Of a stretch of 64,000 nt of DNA, positions 54,509-63,558 are shown piece by piece; the stretch's first letter is position 1; each line of letters starts with the position of its first letter. The stretch covers positions 1,922,001 through 1,986,000 of the forward strand of contig OY762938.1 in assembly GCA_963667075.1 (NCBI GenBank). The letters are read 5' to 3'. Both the position numbers and the translations under genes were made by a program. The notes beneath the pieces were generated by a model. It made no database searches. It worked only from the letters and a program-made list of their open reading frames with translations, and had not been told where the DNA came from. The stretch is from G963667075 sp963667075 (GTDB lineage: Bacteria; Pseudomonadota; Alphaproteobacteria; Micavibrionales; Micavibrionaceae).

Positions 54509-55597
54509 ATGACAGATAGGAAAGATATTTCTCCGCGCACGCAGGATATCCCGGATTATTATGAATATTCTAAAGGCTCTGAGGCTTATAAAGAGCTTAT
54601 CAGGTGGAGTCTTGCGCCAGATAATTTGATAACAGAGGACGTTTTTGAAGAAGGGCTTAAAGGGCTTGAGACGTTGAAACATCCTCTTCCTGTTCTTTAT
54701 AATATCATGCATGCCAGATGGGAAAAAGAATGTCAGGATATGGCACTGTCTGATTGGGGCGATTTTGATTTTCAGCGATTTTCTCGTCTTTCTGCAGCTA
54801 TGGTGGAATGCGTCAAAAAAATTGAGATATCGTCTGATAAAAAGATGGATTTTCTGAATCGTATGCGTGACCAAAATGGTATTCTTTTCTACCATGCCTA
54901 TGAGGAGGCCCCTGAGCTTCAATCTGAACTGTATAAGCCTTATGATCTGGATGCTGTTTTTGTTGCCGCTGCCGTTTATGTTGCAAAGGCCAGTGATTCT
55001 CATGAAAATTGTTACAGAACGTTATTCCAGTATTTTTCTGATTCGCCTTATTTTCTGTCACAGTTGGACGGCATTGATGACGCTCGTGTCGTTTCCATGA
55101 TCTCTGATCATAAAGAAATTTTTCCTTTAGCATATATGGAGAATGTAAAATATATAGAGTTTCTTCTTCATCTTCAGGAGCAAATTGCGGCAAATGAATT
55201 GAGAGAAATAAGCCCTGATACGGTGAAAGACGCCGTAACCGATTTAAGTGCGGCCATGCTTGAAACGCGTTGTTTGTCTGAGGCTTTAACCGGGTATCGT
55301 GACGGAATTTCGTTCTATGGTAAGTCCTTTGATCCTTTGAAGGATGATGATGTTAAAATTCTTTGTGAAATATTCCCCCGTGTTGATCGGTCTAATGGAC
55401 ATGAAGAGCTTGTGATCGCAGAGGTTTTTAATGCCTGTGTCAAGGCCTGTCATGCGATGCGTGATAATCTCATAACACTAAGAAGAATGGGTGATTCGGC
55501 CAACAATGATGATGAGAGAGATAGGCTGCTCAATGAAATCAAAGAAACACGCGCTGCTGCAGAGGCCACGTATAATAATGTTTTTAAACTTAAGTAA
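54509..55597 (+). CDS. Unknown protein, first of three tandem paralogues
   Basis: 362 residues, soluble and helical, acidic, no signal peptide or membrane helix. Family not recognised. The paralogue signature is clear: YYEYSKGSEAYKELIRW (EY-x-x-G-x-x-AYKxLxxW), FEEGLKGLETLK, DWGDFDFQRFSRLSAAM, SPYFLSQLDGIDDARVVSMI, and a C-terminal helix with CVKACHAMRDNL ending VFKLK. It opens a three-gene set in which the three proteins share all these blocks. The set is transcribed opposite to the flanking ydcF-like and ftsX genes, between which it is inserted. Confidence 0.8.
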   Translation: MTDRKDISPRTQDIPDYYEYSKGSEAYKELIRWSLAPDNLITEDVFEEGLKGLETLKHPLPVLYNIMHARWEKECQDMALSDWGDFDFQRFSRLSAAMVECVKKIEISSDKKMDFLNRMRDQNGILFYHAYEEAPELQSELYKPYDLDAVFVAAAVYVAKASDSHENCYRTLFQYFSDSPYFLSQLDGIDDARVVSMISDHKEIFPLAYMENVKYIEFLLHLQEQIAANELREISPDTVKDAVTDLSAAMLETRCLSEALTGYRDGISFYGKSFDPLKDDDVKILCEIFPRVDRSNGHEELVIAEVFNACVKACHAMRDNLITLRRMGDSANNDDERDRLLNEIKETRAAAEATYNNVFKLK

Positions 55598-55612
55598 CTA
55601 AGGAAATAAAGG

Positions 55613-56719
55613 ATGATTGGTATGAGTGAAAATAAGGCAAAGTGTGTACCGGACGTGTCAGAGGAAAGAGATTTTCCTGCGCTTTTTGAGTACGAAAATG
55701 GATCTGATGCTTATAAAAAGCTGGTTGAGTGGGTTTATGATGGGAATTATATTACGCTGGCCGTCTTTGAAGAAGGGCTTAAAGGGCTTGAAACCCTGAA
55801 ACAACCAGAAAACGCTCTGAGATGGATTATTGATCGCAGAAAAGATACAGAGTGTAAGCCGCTTGAAGCTATTTGCTTCGATTGGAGAAATTTCGATTCT
55901 AACAGATATGATCGTATGTCTGCTGCTTTGCTTGATGCTGTTAAAAAAATTGATAATCAGATCTCTCATATGCATCTTCTGGAAAAATTGTATACACAAA
56001 ACGAGTCTGTTCAAGATAATTATTGTTCTCATATCCTCCCCGATTTTTTTGGTTCATTGGAAGCACCGCACAAAGCTCTTTTTGATAGACATGATAAGGC
56101 GTTGGTTGAAGCGGCGGTTGAGGCAAGGAATCTAAATGGTCCTTCAGGCTTTTATCCTTCGGCTCTTTTTTATGGTTTTTATAGCTCGCCGTATTTTCTT
56201 TCAGCTTTGAAAGGTGTGGATGATAGGGCTATCGTTAATATTGTGGCTGAAAATAAACAGAATTCTATGGCGGGTTCTATAGGACGAAAAGAGCGCGTCG
56301 CCTTTCTTCTGGATGTTCAAAACAGGGTGGCGTCTGGAGAGCTTAAGAATATTGATCTTGATGTTTTAAGAACCGGCATTGAAGACTTAAGCGCGGATAT
56401 GTTGCTAAAAGAGTGTTTTTCCAGAGCTGTAGGGGGGGATGTTGTCTCTTTTTCGATAAAGCCTTTCAGTGATGATGAGAAAGACGCGTATAGAACGATA
56501 TTTGCCGAGGTTGATTCTGCTATGGGATATGAAAATCATGTCCTGACAAAGGCGTTTGAGCTTTGTCTGGTGGCAGAACAGGATGTGCTTGATACGCTTG
56601 AAGAACACAGAAAGATTGATCAGGCAGCGGCCGAGCAGAAAGCTGTGTTGAGTAGTGCCTTAACAGAAAAACTTAAGGCAACGCAGACCGCGTGCCAGAA
56701 TATTTTTAAAATTAAGTAA
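55613..56719 (+). CDS. Unknown protein, second of three tandem paralogues
   Basis: 368 residues. Shares blocks with both neighbours: FEYENGSDAYKKLVEWV, FEEGLKGLETLKQPE (nearly identical to the first protein), DWRNFDSNRYDRMSAALLDA, SPYFLSALKGVDDRAIV, RVAFLLDVQNRVASGELKNI and a C-terminal helix ending CQNIFKIK. The start may be ATG at 55613 or 55622. The preceding junction AAGTAACTAAGGAA (stop, then ribosome site) is repeated almost exactly before the third gene, which shows the unit was copied with its intergenic bases. Confidence 0.8.
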   Translation: MIGMSENKAKCVPDVSEERDFPALFEYENGSDAYKKLVEWVYDGNYITLAVFEEGLKGLETLKQPENALRWIIDRRKDTECKPLEAICFDWRNFDSNRYDRMSAALLDAVKKIDNQISHMHLLEKLYTQNESVQDNYCSHILPDFFGSLEAPHKALFDRHDKALVEAAVEARNLNGPSGFYPSALFYGFYSSPYFLSALKGVDDRAIVNIVAENKQNSMAGSIGRKERVAFLLDVQNRVASGELKNIDLDVLRTGIEDLSADMLLKECFSRAVGGDVVSFSIKPFSDDEKDAYRTIFAEVDSAMGYENHVLTKAFELCLVAEQDVLDTLEEHRKIDQAAAEQKAVLSSALTEKLKATQTACQNIFKIK

Positions 56720-56732
56720 CTAAGGAAGAAGC

Positions 56733-57902
56733 GTGATTGATATGATAAAATGGAAAATGCCTGATTTTTTGAAAATTTTTCAAAAAAGAAATGACGTACT
56801 GTCTGTGCAGGAAGTCCCCGCAAAAGTACCAGAGGAAAAAGAGTTTCCTGTGTTTTTTGAATATTCAGAAGGGACACCCGCCTATAAAAAACTTGTAGAG
56901 TGGATTTGTGGTGGTGAGAGTATTACCTCGGATGATTTTGAGGAAGGGATGGCCTGTCTTTCCTCGTTAGAAGATCCAGGCGTTGTTTTTGCGCATTTTC
57001 TCTCCTGTAGAGATCATAAAGAGGTCGAGCTTGTAGAAAAGAAATATTTTGACTGGCATACCTTTGATATTAGAGCATTCGATACGTGCTCTACGGCGGC
57101 ACTAGAGGCGGTTAAGAAAATGGAAAAACCGTTTGATCAAATGCGTTTTTTAGGGCGGCTGTATAACCAAAACAGGAGAATTGAAAGGAGTTATCGTTCT
57201 AACCTATTTTGTGATTTCTCCTTTTCTGACGATTCTTTTGCGCTGGATATATTTGATCGTCAGGAGAAAGCTATTGTTGAAGCGGCTGTTGGCGTGCGGC
57301 AGATGCCCGATTGCGCGTATTTTTATTATACGTCACTTTTTCCAACATTTTCTGAATCGCGCTATTTTTTGCCGAGCTTAAGGGATGTTGATGATAATGG
57401 CATCATAAGCATGATAAGCAAATTTCATGAAGAGATCCCTCATTCTTATAATGGGCGCATGGCCTATATGAACTTCCTTCTTGATGCTCAGGATAAGGTG
57501 AATGCTGGTGCGTTTAGTAATATTGATCCCCAAAATCTTGGTGCGCTCATTACAAAATTGAGTGAAGTTATACTGAAAAAAGATGTTCTGGAAAGAGGGG
57601 TTGATAGTTATTCCTCTGATCCTAATGCGGCTATTGTTTCTCGTATAACTGACAGTGATGCGGCTGTGTATAAAGAGTTCTTTGCACGTATTGATGCACG
57701 AAGGGGCTCTGATGTACCATTTCTTACGTCGGCGTTTAATAAATGCATGTCTGTGTGTCATATGGCACGTGATAATCTTACTGAATGCGGTAATATTGAT
57801 AGAAAAGCCGCTGAGGAAAAGATGGTGTTGAACAATGCTCTGGCTCGTGAAGTGGTATCAGCGAAAAAGGTCTGCAATATGGCATTTAATAAGCTTGGCT
57901 GA
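56733..57902 (+). CDS. Unknown protein, third of three tandem paralogues
   Basis: 389 residues, the longest member because of a 40-residue N-terminal extension (KMPDFLKIFQKRNDVLSV). Start GTG at 56733, alternatively ATG at 56742. Blocks: FFEYSEGTPAYKKLVEWI, DDFEEGMACLSSLEDP, DWHTFDIRAFDTCSTAALEA, MRFLGRLYNQN, SRYFLPSLRDVDDNGIISMI, NVGAFSNI-like NAGAFSNIDP, and a C-terminal MARDNLTEC helix. More diverged than the first two. It ends 8 bases from the convergent ftsX stop, with no terminator between. Confidence 0.78.
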   Translation: MIDMIKWKMPDFLKIFQKRNDVLSVQEVPAKVPEEKEFPVFFEYSEGTPAYKKLVEWICGGESITSDDFEEGMACLSSLEDPGVVFAHFLSCRDHKEVELVEKKYFDWHTFDIRAFDTCSTAALEAVKKMEKPFDQMRFLGRLYNQNRRIERSYRSNLFCDFSFSDDSFALDIFDRQEKAIVEAAVGVRQMPDCAYFYYTSLFPTFSESRYFLPSLRDVDDNGIISMISKFHEEIPHSYNGRMAYMNFLLDAQDKVNAGAFSNIDPQNLGALITKLSEVILKKDVLERGVDSYSSDPNAAIVSRITDSDAAVYKEFFARIDARRGSDVPFLTSAFNKCMSVCHMARDNLTECGNIDRKAAEEKMVLNNALAREVVSAKKVCNMAFNKLG

Positions 57903-57910
57903 TTTTGTAT

Positions 57911-58858
57911 CTACGGCATTTCTTCCAAGGATTTCAGGACTGTCCAGCGGGCGATGAGAACCGAGAAGAGCGGCATGAGGACCGGGCATAGGGCCAGAAA
58001 CATAAAGTAGACTGGTTCTATCGCAAAGGATGGCAGGAGTGCGCTGTTGTCTTTGTTCGATAAGGCGTAAGCAAGACCGAGGATTGGAAAAACGAGAACA
58101 GAGGCTATTGCGGCCCCTTTGGCTGTCAGAATAAAAATATAGCGTTGAAACTGTCTTGTGATGTAGCGGTCTGTCGATCCCATAAGGTGCAGGAGCTCCA
58201 GCTCCTGATGATGGGCCGACATACTGGAGCGTACAGCACCTGCAATCGCTGTGGCGGTGGTGAGAAGGATCATAAGGCTGAGGAAAAAGGCGGCATATTT
58301 TAGGGTTGATGTCAGGCGCAGTAAATCATTTAGCCAGTCTTCGTGCGTGTCGAGTGAGGCTTCTGGTGAGAGCTTGTTTATCTTTTTCTCAATTTCCTTG
58401 AGGGCATCCGGGTCCCTTGTGTTCAGCTCAACAGCAATCAGAACAGGAAAAGGCAGGGTGTCCAGCATGGTGTCATTGTGCCCCAGCCAGGGGGATATAA
58501 GCTGTTGTATTTCTTCCTTTTTCATGAGCGTGGCCTGCTTGATGATCTTGTGCCCGTCAATGATGGCCATTACTCTTTTTCCGAGCTTGTCCAGTTGCGC
58601 CGGTGTCATGATAGAGCCGTCATTACGCTCTGCCGGGATTTCAATGGTGACTTTATTTTCAAGGCCGGATTGCCAGCGGTTGGAAAGCGTGGACATCAAA
58701 AACGCGCCATCTGTTATGATCAGCACCAGAAAACTCATTAAGGTGACAAGCAATACAAGAAAGCCCGACCCGTCTTTTTGTGTCAGTGGTATGTCATAGC
58801 GGCGTTTGCCGTGTGCAACACCGAGTGTTTTGTTTTTTTCCTTTCTAAACCAGTCCAT
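57911..58858 (-). CDS. ftsX: Cell division ABC transporter permease FtsX
   Basis: 315 residues. Four membrane helices: one near residue 30-55 and three at 190-215, 240-265 and 285-305, with the large periplasmic loop (about 60-180) between the first two. That loop binds murein-hydrolase activators in FtsEX systems. It begins in overlap with the ftsE stop. Downstream the conserved partner genes ydcF-like and plsC are displaced by the three-gene island. Confidence 0.92.
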   Translation of the reverse strand: MDWFRKEKNKTLGVAHGKRRYDIPLTQKDGSGFLVLLVTLMSFLVLIITDGAFLMSTLSNRWQSGLENKVTIEIPAERNDGSIMTPAQLDKLGKRVMAIIDGHKIIKQATLMKKEEIQQLISPWLGHNDTMLDTLPFPVLIAVELNTRDPDALKEIEKKINKLSPEASLDTHEDWLNDLLRLTSTLKYAAFFLSLMILLTTATAIAGAVRSSMSAHHQELELLHLMGSTDRYITRQFQRYIFILTAKGAAIASVLVFPILGLAYALSNKDNSALLPSFAIEPVYFMFLALCPVLMPLFSVLIARWTVLKSLEEMP

Positions 58859-59556
58859 CAGAATACACCTTTTAGCTTTTTCTTTACCCAGTTTTCCGAC
58901 TTTTGAACCGACAGAGTCCCGTCATGTAAAACAAGTTTTGTGTGCTGAAAACGCTCCATCATTTGCTGATTGTGCGAGGCAATAACGATTGTCGTGCCCA
59001 TACGGTTGAGCTGTTCAAACAGATTCATAAGCTTGTAACCGATCTCATCATCCAGATTGCCGGTCGGTTCGTCGGCCAAAAGAAGACGGGGTTTTGTGAT
59101 GACAGCCCTGGCAATGGCGACACGCTGCTGTTCCCCGCCTGATAATGTAGGGGGAAGCATATACATGTTATCGCCAAGGCCTACCCATTCCAGCAGCTCT
59201 TTTACGTTCTGCTTTATTTCCTTTTCGGCCTTGCCTGCGATTCGTAGAGGGAGGGCAACATTATCAAAAGCTGATAAATGGCTCAGCAGACGAAAGTTTT
59301 GAAAAACGACGCCGATGCGCTGACGTATGGGAACGAGTTGCTGTCGTGACAAGGGGGCTATATCCCGCCCGAACATGCTGACCATACCGCGTGTTGGTTT
59401 ACGCCCAAGATAGAGCAGGGACATGAGCGATGTTTTACCGGCACCACTCGGGCCAGAGAGAAAATGAAAGGATCCCGGTTCCAGCGTGAAGGTCACATCG
59501 CTTAGCACTTCAGGGCCTATGCCATACCGTAATCCGACATGTTCAAATTTAATCAT
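58858..59556 (-). CDS. ftsE: Cell division ATP-binding protein FtsE
   Basis: 232 residues. ABC ATPase with Walker A GPSGAGKTS, signature LSGGEQQRVAIARA, Walker B LLLADEPTGNLDD and H-loop ASHNQQ. The opening FEHVGLRYGIGPEVLSDVTF matches FtsE. With FtsX it regulates peptidoglycan hydrolysis at the septum. It shares one base with ftsX. Confidence 0.96.
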   Translation of the reverse strand: MIKFEHVGLRYGIGPEVLSDVTFTLEPGSFHFLSGPSGAGKTSLMSLLYLGRKPTRGMVSMFGRDIAPLSRQQLVPIRQRIGVVFQNFRLLSHLSAFDNVALPLRIAGKAEKEIKQNVKELLEWVGLGDNMYMLPPTLSGGEQQRVAIARAVITKPRLLLADEPTGNLDDEIGYKLMNLFEQLNRMGTTIVIASHNQQMMERFQHTKLVLHDGTLSVQKSENWVKKKLKGVF

Positions 59557-59565
59557 GCGATGGCT

Positions 59566-60288
59566 CTACTTCTTCTCATTTTTCCTGTTCGCTATATATA
59601 AAAGGGATTCCGCTTTTATATAGGCGTTGTCGATTTTTTGTGCGGCCTCAAAGGCTGCCTCAAAGGCATTATCATTTGCCATGAGTTCAGAGACTGTCCG
59701 GCATGCTTTATTTTTATAGGCCGTTGATGAAATTTTATCCAGAGTGTTTAGTGCTTTATTGTGATCTTTTCTCATGGATTGCGTCTCCGCGATTTCTCCA
59801 AGGGCCTTATGCTGGAGGGCCGCATTGTCTATGATCAGGGCTGTCTGTATGGCTGCATCGTCTTGTTTGGATTCTGCCTGTCCCATCGCGATATAGGTCA
59901 GTGCAATATCGTGAGAGGGTTTATGCTCAATCTTTTGTGCTTCTTCATACAGACGGTTAAAGAGATTAGTGTAGCGGTTGTCTGCCCAGTTTAATTTTGA
60001 GGCTTCCATGCCTATGCCGCGAATGGTCATGGCTTTTGTATCCGGGCCTGATATTTTTTCGATGAGGGCAATAGCCTCGTCAATCTTGTCGTTGGCGGCT
60101 AGAATTTTTGCGTATTCGCGGTAGCTTTTGTCTTTCCATTTTTGATCGGTGATATCAGGGATTGTGTTTTCCAGCGTTTTTAAGAGGCATTCTTTTGTCG
60201 CTGTGTCGCAGAGAGGCTGGTTTTCTTCTGCTTTAGGGCTGGTTGTGTATAAGATCAATGATAAAAAAAACAGCAAAAAAACTCTCAT
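59566..60288 (-). CDS. Secreted helical repeat protein of unknown function
   Basis: 240 residues from the ATG at 60288 (MRVFLLFFLSLILYTTSPKA, a signal peptide cleaved before EENQP). The longer open frame adds seven residues without a better site. Two cysteines follow at once (CDTATKEC). The rest is a series of about 35-residue helical hairpins: SYREYAKILAANDKIDEAIA, ALTYIAMGQAESKQDDAAIQ, ALGEIAETQSMRKDHNKALN. This is TPR/HEAT-like. It lies 10 bases upstream of ftsE on the same strand and may be cotranscribed with it; its role is unknown. Confidence 0.72.
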   Translation of the reverse strand: MRVFLLFFLSLILYTTSPKAEENQPLCDTATKECLLKTLENTIPDITDQKWKDKSYREYAKILAANDKIDEAIALIEKISGPDTKAMTIRGIGMEASKLNWADNRYTNLFNRLYEEAQKIEHKPSHDIALTYIAMGQAESKQDDAAIQTALIIDNAALQHKALGEIAETQSMRKDHNKALNTLDKISSTAYKNKACRTVSELMANDNAFEAAFEAAQKIDNAYIKAESLLYIANRKNEKK

Positions 60289-60348
60289 TTGTGTATCCTT
60301 CCAGATCATAGGCTTGTTCGATTCTCTTCATGGATTTATAAATACAAT

Positions 60349-61302
60349 ATGATAGTCGTTTGTTCCAGTTGTTCCACCCGTTACCTTGTTCCCGATGCCA
60401 GTATTGGCACGGAAGGCCGGACGGTGCGCTGTGCAAATTGCGCTAATGAATGGTTTCAGATGCTGGAGACAGAGGCTGATACTGATACCGATACCGATAC
60501 AGATACAGTTGAACAAGATATCGAAACGTCTGTAGAAGATGATTCGCAAGAGGTTGAGCCGGAATCGGATGATGATATTTTGTCAGATGATGATTCTCTT
60601 CCTGAAAATGAGATAATGCAGGAAGATCCCTTCCAAGAAGAGCAGGAATATACTGGCGATCAGGTGGCCGGTAATGATGAAACGGATATCCCTGATTCTA
60701 TAAAGCCTGATTATGATGCGCCGAATCAGACTGCCGGAAAAGTGAATCTGCCTGCGCTGCCCAGAGAGGGATTCTCGCGCTTTGTCCCACAGCTTGTAAA
60801 TTATGGTCTGGCTTTTCTGCTGGTTGTTCTTTTGGCTTTTGGCGGGGCGGAATTTGGCGTGTTTTCTTTTTCAAAAGCACCGTCCGTTGTTGATGCACAA
60901 GGGCTCATCTTTGATCGTTTTCATGCAAAAGATAATCATGGTGTATTAGAGATTACGGGCCATGTCGTGAATATGTCCGGGCAGGAAAAGTCGCTGCCTA
61001 ATGTTAAATTCTCCCTGGTGGATGAGGCGGGTACTACGCATCATGAATGGATACTTGAAGCCCCGCAGGATCATATCGCCGTAGAAGAAAAACTCCCCGT
61101 TGCGTCACATTATGACGGTGATTTGTCGTCCATATCCGGCCTGACTCTGACCTTCGTTTCCCCTGATGCTGTGATTGATTCTGTGCCGGTTGCTGAGACA
61201 GAGCACGAAACGGCTGAGACGCTTCACCATGAAGACACGCAGGCCGCGCCGCATGCGGAAGAAGCACATGCAGCAGAACCACATGAGACAGGACATCACT
61301 GA
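60349..61302 (+). CDS. MJ0042-type zinc-ribbon protein with DUF3426 domain
   Basis: 317 residues from the ATG at 60349, chosen because it opens the zinc ribbon directly (MIVVCSSCSTRYLVPDASIG, then RCANCANEW, four cysteines). An acidic linker with a DTDTDTDT run follows (see 60477-60510), then one membrane helix (GLAFLLVVLLAFGGAEFG, about 155-172), then a DUF3426 beta domain (HGVLEITGHVVNMSGQEKSL). The last 40 residues are rich in His and Glu (ETLHHEDTQAAPHAEEAHAA, HETGHH), a likely metal-binding tail. Divergence from ftsE is the standard alphaproteobacterial layout. Function is not established. Confidence 0.88.
   Translation: MIVVCSSCSTRYLVPDASIGTEGRTVRCANCANEWFQMLETEADTDTDTDTDTVEQDIETSVEDDSQEVEPESDDDILSDDDSLPENEIMQEDPFQEEQEYTGDQVAGNDETDIPDSIKPDYDAPNQTAGKVNLPALPREGFSRFVPQLVNYGLAFLLVVLLAFGGAEFGVFSFSKAPSVVDAQGLIFDRFHAKDNHGVLEITGHVVNMSGQEKSLPNVKFSLVDEAGTTHHEWILEAPQDHIAVEEKLPVASHYDGDLSSISGLTLTFVSPDAVIDSVPVAETEHETAETLHHEDTQAAPHAEEAHAAEPHETGHH
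60477..60510 (+). repeat. GATACN hexanucleotide repeat inside the zinc-ribbon gene
   Basis: GATACTGATACCGATACCGA continuing to GATACAG encodes five Asp-Thr pairs. Units are six bases, so changes in number keep the frame and would only alter linker length. Confidence 0.7.
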
Positions 61303-61308
61303 TTTTTT

Positions 61309-61345
61309 TATAGAAGGCTCTGCAAAAGTCAAAAAATATGCCCTT
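61309..61345 (-). repeat. Family A element fragment, copy A5
   Basis: TATAGAAGGCTCTGCAAAAG followed by TCAAAAAATATGCCCTT matches the left end of copy A4; the rest is missing. It begins 7 bases after the stop of the zinc-ribbon gene. Confidence 0.75.
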
Positions 61346-61434
61346 ATGGGCCGGGAGCCTGCGTGACGTTTAAACGCAGACATAAATTGAATCAATTTAT
61401 GTCGTCTGTGTATGTGTGTTTAAGATATGTGTTT

Positions 61435-62748
61435 TTAAGAGTCCGACCCTTCATCTTTTAACGCGGCTAGTGAGAAGGCTCCGCCTTTTTCGGGTTGTTC
61501 TATTTTGGCACCTTCGAGATTAGTTTCGTCAAGCTCTGCCCCTTCCATTTTAGCCCCTGTCAGATCGGCATTTTTCAGATTAGCCCCTTTTAGGTTAGCG
61601 TATGACAGATCGGCGCCTCTTAGATTGGCACTCATCAGATTAGCCCCTGACAGCTCGGCATAACGGAAATAGGCACCTTCTAGGTTACAAGGAGAATAGC
61701 GTCTTGCGCCTTCTTCACCGAACATCAGTGGCGCAAAATTCGCGCGTTCCAGATTAGCATGGCTAAACTTGGCCCCTTTCATGCTGGAGGCCCTTAAGTC
61801 AGCTTCGACCATATCACAATTTCGAAAGTCCGAGTTATCAAGTACGGCACTTTGCATTTCAATCCGGTACAGATTCATGCGGAAGAATTGTGTTTTGACG
61901 GCTTTAATAGCGGTAAGCTTGCCTTGTTTTAACGTTACTAATTCGCGCATATCATAGCCACTGAGATCAAGACGTGCCCCGGAAGCACCAGCCGTTTCTA
62001 CCCAGATTTTATGTTGTTCTACGAGTTTTGGCAGCGGTTCACGCAGTTGAGAGACAGATATACCTGCGTTTTCATCGGTCACGACATCGATCATAATGAC
62101 GTTACGATCTCGAATCTGGTCAAGATTGACGCCCATCAAAATGGCAGATTTCAGATTTGCACCCGATAGTTGCGCGCCTTCAATTTCCGCGCCGGAAAGG
62201 TCTGCCCCTTCCATTTTGGCACCGCGCAGATCGGCATGCTCCATATTAGCATGTGTCAAAATAGCATCGGAAAAGTCTGCGTTTGTCGCCATTGAACCGG
62301 ATAGTTTTGCTCCGGAGAGATCGGCACCTCTGAAGTTTACATATTGTGCTTTTTGGAAACTGCCATCTGTGGTCAAGCCGCCACCGCGTAAATCGGCCTG
62401 TTCCAGATCGGCCCCCGCCAGATCGGCTCCTTCAATGCGTGCACCACGCAGATCGGCCCGGACAAAGTTAGCTTCGTTCAGGTTTGTATCAGCCATATCA
62501 CAGGCATATAGAGAGGCTTCCTGAAAATCAGCATGAGATAAATCCATCTTTCTCATCAGGCATGCTGTGAAGTCTGCTTGTCTTAAATTTTGACCGGACA
62601 GCGATAAACCGGACAGGTCGGCGCGCTTCAATATTGCCCGTCGTCCGCCAAGACGACCGTCCAAAAAACGTTGATGAAGCTGAACCATGCCGTCAAGCTG
62701 GGTCTGCGTCATCCTCTCATATTCATTGCCGGTTTTAGTGTTTGTCAT
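61435..62748 (-). CDS. Pentapeptide-repeat protein
   Basis: About 437 residues from the ATG at 62748 (MTNTKTGNEYERM); an ATG at 62769 is also possible. After a short helical head (QLDGMVQLHQRFLDGRLGGR) there are two long right-handed beta-helix blocks of A(D/N)LxX repeats: about 40-205 (LKRADLSGLSLSGQNLRQAD) and 305-425 (LMSANLRGADLSYANLKGAN). A non-repeat segment of about 90 residues separates them (VIMIDVVTDENAGISVSQL). No signal peptide, so cytoplasmic. Some pentapeptide proteins bind DNA gyrase, but no feature here shows a target. Confidence 0.92.
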   Translation of the reverse strand: MTNTKTGNEYERMTQTQLDGMVQLHQRFLDGRLGGRRAILKRADLSGLSLSGQNLRQADFTACLMRKMDLSHADFQEASLYACDMADTNLNEANFVRADLRGARIEGADLAGADLEQADLRGGGLTTDGSFQKAQYVNFRGADLSGAKLSGSMATNADFSDAILTHANMEHADLRGAKMEGADLSGAEIEGAQLSGANLKSAILMGVNLDQIRDRNVIMIDVVTDENAGISVSQLREPLPKLVEQHKIWVETAGASGARLDLSGYDMRELVTLKQGKLTAIKAVKTQFFRMNLYRIEMQSAVLDNSDFRNCDMVEADLRASSMKGAKFSHANLERANFAPLMFGEEGARRYSPCNLEGAYFRYAELSGANLMSANLRGADLSYANLKGANLKNADLTGAKMEGAELDETNLEGAKIEQPEKGGAFSLAALKDEGSDS

Positions 62749-62811
62749 TGTTGAAAATTTCTCATGCACCCCATATTGGGGTATAAGGATAGTGTATTTT
62801 AAAGCGATTGG

Positions 62812-63516
62812 CTATTGGCTAATTACGCCTTTTATAAAATCGACAGCCTCTGGCTTACTCCAATCTGTCGGCCCTCTCATTTCATGCAGGATACGTCCGT
62901 TGGGGTCCAGTATGTAACTGGAAGGCATCGTTCTGATGGCAAAATGTCTCTGAATGTCTATTTCCCGATCATAGAACACAGGGAGTTCTTTTATTTCGTG
63001 GCGGTCCAAAAAACCGCGCAAAGCAACAAAGGGGCGATTAATATCTGTAGCAATGGGTAGGATAGCCAGATTATTCTGCCCTTCAAATTTTTTTTGCAGG
63101 GTTACAATAGAAGGCAGTTCTGTAACACAAGTCCGGCACCAGCTTGCCCAAAAGTGAAGGAGGACATATTTTCCCTTATAATGGCTGAGATTAATAGTTT
63201 TCAGGTCTTTGCCAATGAAAGAAAAATCGTAAGACTCTTTTGGCCTTTTATAGGTTTTAAAGGCCATGAAACTGCCCTCAAAGGGATCATCGTTTTCTCC
63301 TTTTTCAGCCAGAGTAGGGCCAGCACCACAGGACGAGGTGGTTTTAGGCTGATCTTTCTCTGATACAATGATCTTTTCTGTTAACGGAGGCGGCAACTCT
63401 TCTCCGGTTACAGCCTGCTGCGCAAAGGCCGATATAAAGGCCGGTACAGAGGCTGATACAAGGAGTAAGCCTAACAAAAAAAAGAAGATATACCTTTTTA
63501 GCAAAAAACCTGTCAT
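62812..63516 (-). CDS. TlpA-family thioredoxin-like thiol:disulfide reductase
   Basis: 234 residues. An N-terminal membrane helix or signal (YIFFFLLGLLLVSASVPAF) puts the thioredoxin domain in the periplasm. The active site is WCRTC within HFWASWCRTCVTELPSIV (about residue 130). The cis-proline region is seen as IRTMPSSYILDPNG. A separate short stretch before the domain (CGAGPTLAEKGENDD) holds a lone cysteine. Typical roles are cytochrome c maturation or general disulfide reduction. It diverges from the small lipoprotein gene, as often seen in alphaproteobacteria. Confidence 0.9.
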   Translation of the reverse strand: MTGFLLKRYIFFFLLGLLLVSASVPAFISAFAQQAVTGEELPPPLTEKIIVSEKDQPKTTSSCGAGPTLAEKGENDDPFEGSFMAFKTYKRPKESYDFSFIGKDLKTINLSHYKGKYVLLHFWASWCRTCVTELPSIVTLQKKFEGQNNLAILPIATDINRPFVALRGFLDRHEIKELPVFYDREIDIQRHFAIRTMPSSYILDPNGRILHEMRGPTDWSKPEAVDFIKGVISQ

Positions 63517-63558
63517 TCCTGTCTTTCCCGAAAAGAAAAAAGAATGTATTCATAAAGG

